DNA of 64,000 nucleotides, taken from assembly GCF_947500765.1 (NCBI RefSeq), contig NZ_CANMTH010000008.1, positions 124,001 through 188,000 on the forward strand, given 5' to 3'. Positions within the stretch are counted from its first letter, which is position 1. Each line of letters opens with the position of its first letter. Positions 35,555 to 42,429 of this stretch are shown here, piece by piece. The notes beneath the pieces are model-generated. The model was not told the origin of the DNA. It saw only the letters and a program-made list of their open reading frames with translations, and did not search any database. Origin of the DNA: an uncultured Formosa sp. GTDB taxonomy: Bacteria > Bacteroidota > Bacteroidia > Flavobacteriales > Flavobacteriaceae. The position numbers and the translations under genes are program-made.

Positions 35555-36904
35555 ATGAAATCAATCCTTTTAATAGAAGATGATGTTGCTTTTTCTAATA
35601 TGCTTAAACGCTTTTTAGAAAAACACAACTATAAGGTATCTATAAGTTACGGTTTTGAAGATGCAAAAGCGACAATCTTAAAAGACGATTTTGATTTAAT
35701 TTTTACAGATTTAAGATTGCCTGATGGTGATGGATTAACCTTATTAGAAATTGTAAAAAAGAATAAAGAGAAAACGCCCGTAATTTTAATGACTGGTTAC
35801 GCAGAGGTGTCTACAGCTGTTAAAGCGATGAAACAAGGTGCTATAGATTACATCTCGAAACCATTTAATCAAGATGAAGTTTTACATGTAATTAGTAATG
35901 CTTTAAACTCATCTAATCAAACGGCGATAACGACTAAAAAAGTAGAAAAGAAAGAAACCAAAATTAATTCTGATTTTGTTACCGGAATTAGTTCAACATC
36001 AAAAAAATTAAACGAGTACATACAATTAGTTGGACCAACAGACATGTCTGTATTAATAACAGGAGAAAGTGGCACGGGAAAAGAAGTTGTTGCAAAATTT
36101 ATTCATAAATTAAGTTTAAGAAAAAATAAACCATTTGTTGCTGTAGATTGTGGAGCGATCCCTAATGAAATAGCTGCGAGCGAATTTTTCGGGCATAAAA
36201 AAGGATCATTTACAGGAGCTATTAACGATAAAAAAGGTCATTTTGAATCGGCAAATCATGGAACTTTATTTTTAGATGAAGTCGGAAATTTATCTTACGA
36301 AAACCAAATACAATTGCTTCGAGCACTTCAAGAACGTAGAATTAAACCTATAGGAAGTAGTGAGGAAATTGAAGTAGATATAAGATTAATAACGGCGACT
36401 AACGAAGATTTATTAAAAGCTGTTGAAAAGGGGCAATTTCGAGAAGATTTATATCACAGATTGAATGAATTTACTATTAAAATTCCTAATTTAAACGAAC
36501 GTAAAGACGATCTTATTATTTTTGCCGACTACTTTTTAAGTAAAGCAAACGAGACATTAAATAAAAATATAATAGGTTTCTCAGACGATGTTTTAAAAGT
36601 ATTTCATAATTATTCTTGGCCAGGGAATTTAAGAGAATTTGGAAATGTAATAAAACGCGCAACACTATTAACTTCAGGCGATTTTATACAAAAAAAAGTA
36701 TTGCCTACAGAATTAACTCAAGATTCTACGGTAAGCGATTTACCACTTCAAACTAAAAGTTTTTCAACCAAAGACAACGAAAAAGATTTAATTATTCGTG
36801 CTTTAGAACAGGCTAATAACAATAAAACACATGCTGCTAAATTGTTAAGTGTTACTAGAAAAACATTATACAATAAAATAAAGGAATACAATATTAGTCT
36901 ATAA
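35555..36904 (+). CDS. NtrC-family sigma-54-dependent response regulator
   Basis: 449 residues. Receiver domain (1-120) with phospho-acceptor Asp52 in 'LIFTDLRLPDGDG' and Lys in 'YISKPFN'. AAA+ sigma-54 interaction domain (about 145-365) with Walker A 'GESGTGKE' (from residue 170), the sigma-54 contact loop GSFTGA (217-222; Ser in place of the usual Ala) and Walker B 'GTLFLDEVGN'. A Fis-type HTH ends the protein ('NNKTHAAKLLSVTRKTLYNKI'). It activates sigma-54 promoters after phosphorylation. The gene ends 11 bp inside the convergent histidine kinase gene, its likely phosphate donor. The PepSY-like triplet upstream is its probable target. Confidence 0.93.
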   Translation: MKSILLIEDDVAFSNMLKRFLEKHNYKVSISYGFEDAKATILKDDFDLIFTDLRLPDGDGLTLLEIVKKNKEKTPVILMTGYAEVSTAVKAMKQGAIDYISKPFNQDEVLHVISNALNSSNQTAITTKKVEKKETKINSDFVTGISSTSKKLNEYIQLVGPTDMSVLITGESGTGKEVVAKFIHKLSLRKNKPFVAVDCGAIPNEIAASEFFGHKKGSFTGAINDKKGHFESANHGTLFLDEVGNLSYENQIQLLRALQERRIKPIGSSEEIEVDIRLITATNEDLLKAVEKGQFREDLYHRLNEFTIKIPNLNERKDDLIIFADYFLSKANETLNKNIIGFSDDVLKVFHNYSWPGNLREFGNVIKRATLLTSGDFIQKKVLPTELTQDSTVSDLPLQTKSFSTKDNEKDLIIRALEQANNNKTHAAKLLSVTRKTLYNKIKEYNISL

Positions 36905-39335
36905 ATTGCTCCATTTCTATAATAGTTAAATGTGCTTCTTCTTTTAGTATTTTGAATGTAGAAGAGATGTTTGCGTCATTACTATCTTTTAATTTATCGA
37001 AATACGTTAAATGAGGAATTACCTTTTTAATTTCTAATTGCTTAAACATAGTCAGCATTTTATGGCTTGTTGCATGAATTACATCTAAGTCTTTTGTGTT
37101 AATTCCTGTTTCTAGTGTTTTTAGATTTATTTCTGTTTCATTTAAAAACAATTGTAGCGTATCTTTTAATGATTCGATATCGTCGTTTAAAAAAGAACTA
37201 ATTGGAGCTAAATTAAAATGTTTAAAGCTCTGTGTTTTTGGTGCTGTAGTTTGTGTGTTAGATTTTAAGTTTGCATTTGGTAACCACTTACTCAGAGTAT
37301 TAATCAAATCGTTAGCACCAAAAGGTTTAAAAATAATATCGGCAAATCCACTTTCTTTATATACATCTCCTTTTAGATCTTTTCTTCCTGTAGATGCTAT
37401 TATAGGTTGATTTTTATAAAAATCAGATGCTTTTAAGGTTTCCATGAAGTGAAATCCATTCATTTTAGGTAATTGTATATCTGTAATCACCAAATCGTAA
37501 TGCATGGTTTTCATTGCTTTTAATGCTTTTTTAGCAGTTTCAAAAGCAGTTACATTTAAGTTCTGATCTTCAAGAATATCGGTTAATAATTGTCTTAAAG
37601 AAGCATCGTCGTCAATTATGATTATATCTAAATGGCTTGTTAAGTGCTTTTTCTTTGGTTTTAGTTTAGCAATAGGTTTTACACTATATACTATAGGTAA
37701 GGTTAATGTAAAAGTACTTCCTTTTTGTGATTCGCTTACAAAAGATAATTCGCCACCAAGAAGATTAGATAGTTTTTTAGAAATGGTTAAACCAAGTCCA
37801 AAACCGTCATGTTTTATTTCATTTTCTCCTTCAATTTGTGTGAATTCCTCAAAAATGATAGACTGTTTTTCAATTGGAATTCCAATACCTGTATCTGTTA
37901 CCTGAATTTGCAATATTGGTTTTCTATCAATGTTTTTAAAGGTTTTAGTTTCAATAGTAATTTCGCCAAATTCAGTAAATTTATAAGCATTTCCAACTAA
38001 GTTATAAAGTATTTGACGAATTCTAAAAGGGTCTCCTAAAATCGATTTTTCAATGTTGGTTGTGTCCTTAACTTTTAGTTTAATATCTTTATCTGGATAG
38101 ACAGATTTTACACTAGTAATAACTTCATCAATAATCGGATTTAATAGAAAAGGAATATTTTCTATCGTAATTTTTCCGCGTTCTAATTTCGAAAATTCTA
38201 ATAAATCATCTACTAGATTTTTCATGTATTTAGAGGCTTTAGAAATACGATCGATGTAGTGTTTAGACTTCGTGTTAGTTGTTATTTTTGCTAGTAAATC
38301 GCTATAACCTGTAATTGTGCTTAGAGGTGTTCTTAAATCGTGACTGACCATAGAAATTAATTGTTCACGACTTTGAAGTAGGGAAGATGTATAGGCGTTT
38401 GCCTTCTCTAACTCTTTTCTATATTTCTGACTTTTCCAGAAATCGTTTAAAATTATAAAAGAAAATAGTATAATTAAAAGTGTACCTATAATGGTAGAAA
38501 AACTTAAAATTTTAGTACTTCTATTTAATGCAGAATCACGTTCTTCGTTTATTTTTTTGGAATACTCTAAAATTTCGTGTTCTAAATTAAAGAGTAATTC
38601 TCTTAAACTGTGAGAGACATTTAAATCATTTTTTAAGAGTGAATTTTCTCTGTTAGATAAATTGTTTTTTTGTGCTAAAGCATCTTTTTTAACTTGCTTA
38701 AGCATATCTCTTGCCGCAATAATAATAGAATCTAAGGTCTTTTCCCTAGTGTTATTATCTTTCTCTTTAGGACGATATTTGTTTAAAATACTAATATACT
38801 CTTCTATAGATTTTCTGTACTCAGGTGTTAAAGATTCTGGGTTTTCGGCAAAATCAGCAATAGTTAAACGGCCAACAGAACTTTCAATAGTATTTATTTT
38901 TTTTAAAGCGTTTTCTATAGATTTTTCAGAGATATCATCTTCTTTTATACGTCTTAATGCTTTAATGTTTTCAAACTTAATCGCTATTAATTGTTTAACA
39001 CTATCTAATAGTTGGACTTGATGCGTGTTATCTAATTTTACTTTTAAACTGTCAATATCATTATTTAAATTTTCGTTTTTTAATATATATAAGTCAAACT
39101 GATTCTGAGATCCACTTTGTATTGCTGCTCTTGCAAAACTTTCATTTTCATAAATGTCTGCAATTAATCGTCCAACTGTGATTACTTTATTTCTATCACT
39201 AACATCATCACGTTTTAAATTCAGGAAATTCTTTATTTCCGAAAAAACTAAAAGTGTAGTCGTTACAGCAACAATGGCTAAAATAATATAACCAATAATT
39301 ACTTTTAAAGTGATTTTTCTGTTCGATATCTCCAT
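36894..39335 (-). CDS. Hybrid sensor histidine kinase with receiver and HPt domains
   Basis: 813 residues. TM1 (about 10-32), a 230-residue helical periplasmic sensor region, TM2 (about 277-297), then a HisKA domain with His332 in 'SMVSHDLRTPLSTITGYS', a HATPase domain ('NLVGNAYKFTEFGEI', 'DTGIGIP', 'GFGLGLTISKKL'), a receiver domain with Asp619 ('LVITDIQLPKMNGF') and a C-terminal HPt domain with His758 ('HATSHKMLTMF'). The order allows a His-Asp-His relay inside one chain, whose output would be Asp52 of the NtrC-type protein encoded convergently. The sensor part resembles four-helix chemoreceptor-like (CHASE3-type) domains. Confidence 0.92.
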   Translation of the reverse strand: MEISNRKITLKVIIGYIILAIVAVTTTLLVFSEIKNFLNLKRDDVSDRNKVITVGRLIADIYENESFARAAIQSGSQNQFDLYILKNENLNNDIDSLKVKLDNTHQVQLLDSVKQLIAIKFENIKALRRIKEDDISEKSIENALKKINTIESSVGRLTIADFAENPESLTPEYRKSIEEYISILNKYRPKEKDNNTREKTLDSIIIAARDMLKQVKKDALAQKNNLSNRENSLLKNDLNVSHSLRELLFNLEHEILEYSKKINEERDSALNRSTKILSFSTIIGTLLIILFSFIILNDFWKSQKYRKELEKANAYTSSLLQSREQLISMVSHDLRTPLSTITGYSDLLAKITTNTKSKHYIDRISKASKYMKNLVDDLLEFSKLERGKITIENIPFLLNPIIDEVITSVKSVYPDKDIKLKVKDTTNIEKSILGDPFRIRQILYNLVGNAYKFTEFGEITIETKTFKNIDRKPILQIQVTDTGIGIPIEKQSIIFEEFTQIEGENEIKHDGFGLGLTISKKLSNLLGGELSFVSESQKGSTFTLTLPIVYSVKPIAKLKPKKKHLTSHLDIIIIDDDASLRQLLTDILEDQNLNVTAFETAKKALKAMKTMHYDLVITDIQLPKMNGFHFMETLKASDFYKNQPIIASTGRKDLKGDVYKESGFADIIFKPFGANDLINTLSKWLPNANLKSNTQTTAPKTQSFKHFNLAPISSFLNDDIESLKDTLQLFLNETEINLKTLETGINTKDLDVIHATSHKMLTMFKQLEIKKVIPHLTYFDKLKDSNDANISSTFKILKEEAHLTIIEMEQFID

Positions 39336-39641
39336 GTGGTAAAATTAGTAAAATGAATGTGGATAATAAGGTAAACAAACTGTTTTTGAAGTGATTTTTA
39401 ATGAATAAATATTTGATTTAATATATTTCATAAAATTTTGAAGCGGTATTAGAAAATGTAATATCAATTTTTTTTTGATAAATAGAAACAACTTATCGTT
39501 TACTTCTATATTTAGAACAATTTAAGAACATGTAATTATTTTTATCAATTTATTTTAAAAGAAACCTTTTGATAATCAATTAATTAAGAAAGTAGTTAAA
39601 AAATTACGGTAAAACCGCATGTATATTAAAATAGTATAGTT

Positions 39642-39733
39642 TATTTTTGTAAAAGCTATTAGTTAATTAGGGGGTATTACTAAACGGTAATACAAATAAG
39701 GCACACGGTATATACTGTGTGTCTTTTTTTTTT
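39642..39733 (+). ncRNA. Candidate small RNA with promoter box and strong terminator
   Basis: TATTTTTG (39642-39649) matches the -7 consensus TAnnTTTG, and about 50 bases later a hairpin (GTATTAC/GTAATAC, 39674-39693) and a G+C-rich terminator stem (39700-39723) with a T10 run follow. No ORF lies between them, so a transcript of about 78 nt starting near 39656 is predicted. No TTTG is found at -33. An alternative is an attenuator leader of the lysozyme gene, whose ATG is 30 bp downstream. Confidence 0.4.
39700..39733 (+). terminator. Strong terminator before the lysozyme gene
   Basis: GGCACACGG paired with its complement (two G-U pairs) and a T10 run; no protein gene precedes it on this strand. 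Confidence 0.8.
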
Positions 39734-39749
39734 AATTGTTTTAATATAT

Positions 39750-39757
39750 TAGCTTTG
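39750..39757 (+). promoter_or_regulatory. -7 element of the lysozyme gene
   Basis: TAGCTTTG matches TAnnTTTG and ends 5 bp before the ATG at 39763, which predicts a leaderless or nearly leaderless mRNA. Confidence 0.45.
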
Positions 39758-39762
39758 TATTC

Positions 39763-40539
39763 ATGGTTTCTAAAAAAGTAATTTTATTTTTAATTATTAT
39801 GTGTAGCTGTATATTTCTATTGGCTATATATTATTTTAGAATCGATTTAAGTATAATATATCATAGACTTAATCAGGAAGTAACTTCTGCAAACACAAAG
39901 AATGAATCTATTTTTAAAAGATACCCAAGGTCTTTATATGGGATAGATTTATCTCATTATCAAGGTGCAATAGATTGGAAACATGTTAATTATATTAACG
40001 ACAGTATTCCTATAGCTTTTATAATTGTGAGAGCCACAATGGGTGTAGATGGTTTAGATAAAGAATATATTTCTCGTTGGGAAACCATAAAAAGTAAACG
40101 AATTATTCGTGGTGCTTATCATTATTACAGACCAAATCAACATTCTTTAAGTCAGTCTAAACAATTTAAAGATCATGTTAATTTAGGGCCTGGAGATTTA
40201 CCACCAATTTTGGATATCGAAAATTTATCGACTATTCAGTCTGTCGAAAATTTAAAACTTGGTATAAAAAAATGGTTAGACGATATCGAGTTTTACTATG
40301 GCGTTACGCCAATAATTTATACAGGAGATCATTTTTATCGTAAGCATTTAAATACACCTGAGTTTGATAAATATCCTATTTGGATTGCAAACTATGGGAA
40401 TTATGCAGAGCCTTTTGCACAACCATGGATTATATGGCAATTTACAGAACAAGGTGAAATTAAAGGCGTGGATGGGTTTATAGATCTAAATGTTTTTAAG
40501 GGAACCTATCCAGATTTAAAAGCATTATTAATTAAATAG
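39763..40539 (+). CDS. GH25 family lysozyme, membrane-anchored
   Basis: 258 residues. One N-terminal transmembrane segment ('VILFLIIMCSCIFLLAIYYF') and then a GH25 (Chalaropsis-type) muramidase domain. Catalytic residues are visible: Asp62 in 'YGIDLSHYQGAIDW' and the Asp151/Glu153 pair in 'PPILDIENLS'; 'YHYYRPNQ' and 'PIWIANYGNYA' are further family motifs. It cleaves the MurNAc-GlcNAc bond of peptidoglycan, probably for cell-wall turnover. A Cys in the hydrophobic stretch (MCSC) could also be a lipobox. Three bases from the convergent HAD gene. Confidence 0.9.
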   Translation: MVSKKVILFLIIMCSCIFLLAIYYFRIDLSIIYHRLNQEVTSANTKNESIFKRYPRSLYGIDLSHYQGAIDWKHVNYINDSIPIAFIIVRATMGVDGLDKEYISRWETIKSKRIIRGAYHYYRPNQHSLSQSKQFKDHVNLGPGDLPPILDIENLSTIQSVENLKLGIKKWLDDIEFYYGVTPIIYTGDHFYRKHLNTPEFDKYPIWIANYGNYAEPFAQPWIIWQFTEQGEIKGVDGFIDLNVFKGTYPDLKALLIK

Positions 40540-40541
40540 TT

Positions 40542-41204
40542 TTAATTTTCGAATTCAGATTTAATCTTATCAAAAGTAATCTCGCTATAATCTGAAATTA
40601 ATTTATTAGCTAAATCATAATTCTGATTTTTTGAATGCGGACTTTTATAAGCCACACAATAAATACCTGCAGTATGAGAAGCTTTAATACCACTTGTAGA
40701 ATCTTCAATAACCATACATTCTGATGGTTTAAAACCTGCAATTTCTGCGGCACGTTGAAAAATTTCTGGATGTGGTTTAGACGCTTTTAAATCTGCACCT
40801 GAAATACGACCTTTAAAATATTGATCTAAATTAAATCTTGTAAAGACATCGTGAATGGTAATTTGAGAAGCAGAAGATGCCAATACTAAGGTTATTCCGT
40901 TTTCGTAATAATTTTTAATTAAATCTAAAACTCCTGGAAGAAGATCTAAATCAGGATCTGCTTTAAAAAGTTTTTGAAAGGCTTTACGTTTCAATTGTAC
41001 TAATTCTTTAGGATCCTGTTCTAATCCAAAATGTTCACAAATACCAGTACATGTACTAATTGTAGAGCGCCCAGTGTAACGTTGATAGTGTTCTAGAGGC
41101 ACTTCAATATTTACAGCTTTAAACATATCGTAATACGCTTTGTAATGTAATGGTTCGGTATTTACAATAACACCATCCATATCGAATAAAACTGCTTTTA
41201 ACAT
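40542..41204 (-). CDS. HAD-superfamily hydrolase, beta-phosphoglucomutase/phosphatase-like
   Basis: 220 residues from the ATG at 41204; a longer frame from 41243 adds an untypical leader. HAD motif I 'AVLFDMDGVIVNTEP' with nucleophile and acid Asp, motif II 'LVLASSAS', the Lys in 'KASKPHPEIF' and motif IV 'CMVIEDSTSGIKA' are all present, with a four-helix cap (residues 16-80). Subfamily features (DMDGV.V.TEPLH) match beta-phosphoglucomutase or sugar-phosphate phosphatases; the substrate is open. Confidence 0.87.
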   Translation of the reverse strand: MLKAVLFDMDGVIVNTEPLHYKAYYDMFKAVNIEVPLEHYQRYTGRSTISTCTGICEHFGLEQDPKELVQLKRKAFQKLFKADPDLDLLPGVLDLIKNYYENGITLVLASSASQITIHDVFTRFNLDQYFKGRISGADLKASKPHPEIFQRAAEIAGFKPSECMVIEDSTSGIKASHTAGIYCVAYKSPHSKNQNYDLANKLISDYSEITFDKIKSEFEN

Positions 41205-41314
41205 AAAATTTTTGTTTGCTAAGATATAAAAGCATTTTAGCAAAGTAGATAAGAAATGATAAAAAAATAGTTTGAATTAATTATTCTAAATTTAGAATCT
41301 ACACCTTTTTAAAA

Positions 41315-41340
41315 TTGTAATTTTGAATTGTAATTTTGAA
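41315..41340 (+). repeat. Perfect tandem 13-mer holding two -7 promoter boxes
   Basis: TTGTAATTTTGAA occurs twice without a gap. Each copy carries TAATTTTG (41318-41325 and 41331-41338), an exact TAnnTTTG element, just before the ATG at 41344. Confidence 0.7.
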
Positions 41341-41343
41341 ACT

Positions 41344-41502
41344 ATGGCTAAAACAGGAAAAGAGAAGAATACAAAAAACAAAGCAAAGCATACCAAATTA
41401 ATGGATCGTAAGAAAAATAAAGCACGTTCTGAAAAAGAGTTGCGAAAGGAACGACTACAGGCTATTGTAAAGAAATCTCAGGAAAATAAATCTAATTCAT
41501 AA
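41344..41502 (+). CDS. Small basic protein, 52 residues
   Basis: ATG to TAA, 53 codons. The product is very rich in Lys and Arg ('KTGKEKNTKNKAKHTKLMD', 'RKKNKARSEKELRKERLQ') and has no cysteine or membrane segment. The composition points to nucleic-acid or ribosome binding. It lies 6 bp before the YchJ-like gene and behind a duplicated promoter box, which supports expression. I do not recognise a named family. Confidence 0.6.
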   Translation: MAKTGKEKNTKNKAKHTKLMDRKKNKARSEKELRKERLQAIVKKSQENKSNS

Positions 41503-41508
41503 TTAAAA

Positions 41509-41892
41509 ATGAAATGTCCGTGTTGTAGTGATAAATTGTATAAAGATTGTTGTGAAATTGCACATAATGATATGCTGCAAGTCAAGACAGCAGAAGCGTT
41601 AATGCGTTCAAGATATTCAGCTTTTGTATTTGCAAATGGTGATTATTTAATGAAAAGCCATCATGAAAGTACCCGCCCTGTAAAAGAGAAAAAATCGATT
41701 GTAAAATGGTCTAAATCAGTAGATTGGATTAAACTAGATATTTTAAATACAACTAAAGGATTAGAAGCTGATACTGAAGGCACAGTCGAGTTTAAAGCCA
41801 TTTTTCAAGAAGAGGGTGAATTACAGATGATACATGAAAACTCCCGATTTGTTAAGGAAAATGGGTGTTGGTTTTATGTAGATGCTCTGTAG
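41509..41892 (+). CDS. YchJ-like protein with SEC-C-type zinc motif
   Basis: 127 residues. The N-terminus 'MKCPCCSDKLYKDCCEIAH' has the CxC...CC zinc-binding spacing of SEC-C/YchJ proteins, followed by the YchJ domain ('AEALMRSRYSAFVFANGDYL', 'SHHESTRP'). A cystatin-like/NTF2-type fold is usual for the remainder ('GTVEFKAIFQEEGELQMIHE'). Function unknown. Likely co-transcribed with the small basic protein. Confidence 0.88.
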   Translation: MKCPCCSDKLYKDCCEIAHNDMLQVKTAEALMRSRYSAFVFANGDYLMKSHHESTRPVKEKKSIVKWSKSVDWIKLDILNTTKGLEADTEGTVEFKAIFQEEGELQMIHENSRFVKENGCWFYVDAL

Positions 41893-41920
41893 ATGATTAC
41901 ATCGGTTTTTTTAAGATTAT

Positions 41921-41947
41921 AAGACTAATCTCCATTTAGTCTTTTTG
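41921..41947 (+). terminator. Terminator of the YchJ gene
   Basis: AAGACTAA/TTAGTCTT stem with a 7-nt loop and T5 run, about 30 bp after the stop codon. Confidence 0.65.
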
Positions 41948-42055
41948 TTTATTTAAAGCTGTTAGTATAAACTTTAAAGTTCTTGTTAAATACAATTCTA
42001 AAAGTATTTGGTTTAACTCAAGAATAAGTATTTAATAATTCAATTATCTGTCTTC

Positions 42056-42089
42056 ATCACGTTGTTTTATCTACTATCTGTAACGTGAT
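42056..42089. repeat. Inverted repeat, possible operator
   Basis: ATCACGTT (42056-42063) and AACGTGAT (42082-42089) are perfect 8-bp arms 18 nt apart, upstream of the GH120 gene. Confidence 0.4.
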
Positions 42090-42180
42090 CATTATCAATA
42101 AAATTAAATTAAAGCTTTTTCAAATTTTAAGGATTTGTAAAGGCTTTATTGTGTTTATAGGTCTTTATCTAAGTGAAATT

Positions 42181-42224
42181 GACTTATAATTGATATAAAA
42201 AGACTTATAATTTATATCGACTTG
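42181..42224 (+). repeat. Phased direct repeats upstream of the GH120 gene
   Basis: GACTTATAATTGATAT (42181-42196) and GACTTATAATTTATAT (42202-42217) differ at one position and start 21 bp apart (two helical turns); a third GACTT start follows at 42219. Such phased repeats are typical binding sites for a regulator dimer, but the family cannot be told. Confidence 0.5.
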
Positions 42225-42429
42225 TTTTTTTAATAACCATTTTAGTAATGTGTTAGAATTTTAAAAAATCAAGACAGTAATGATTGTTGACAAAGCATAT
42301 CAAACGTCTGAAATTTTCCTTATTATTAGGTTGAACTCACCCAAAGTAGTGGTTTTATTATAGCATTGAAATTAGTGTAACACACATTAAAAATTTTAAA
42401 CTCTATCAATAATAAATAAACGATTTAAA

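Larger units (their letters stand above)
39336..39762. other. 427-bp divergent intergenic region
   Basis: AT-rich spacer between the histidine kinase and lysozyme genes. It contains the candidate small RNA at 39650-39733 and the lysozyme -7 element at 39750. Nothing else was recognised in 39336-39640. Confidence 0.6.
41893..42429. other. 537-bp intergenic region with regulatory repeats
   Basis: Holds the YchJ terminator hairpin (41921-41947), an inverted repeat ATCACGTT/AACGTGAT (42056-42063 and 42082-42089, 18-nt loop) and the direct repeats described at 42181. No ORF is seen; it is the control region of the GH120 gene. Confidence 0.6.

Noticed and set aside
36203..36220. GSFTGA instead of GAFTGA as a defect of the sigma-54 activator
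   Set aside because: The Ser variant is a common, functional form of the loop in this family.
42056..42224. CRISPR array
   Set aside because: The direct repeats are only two and a half copies with 5-bp spacers, unlike a CRISPR, and no cas genes are present.
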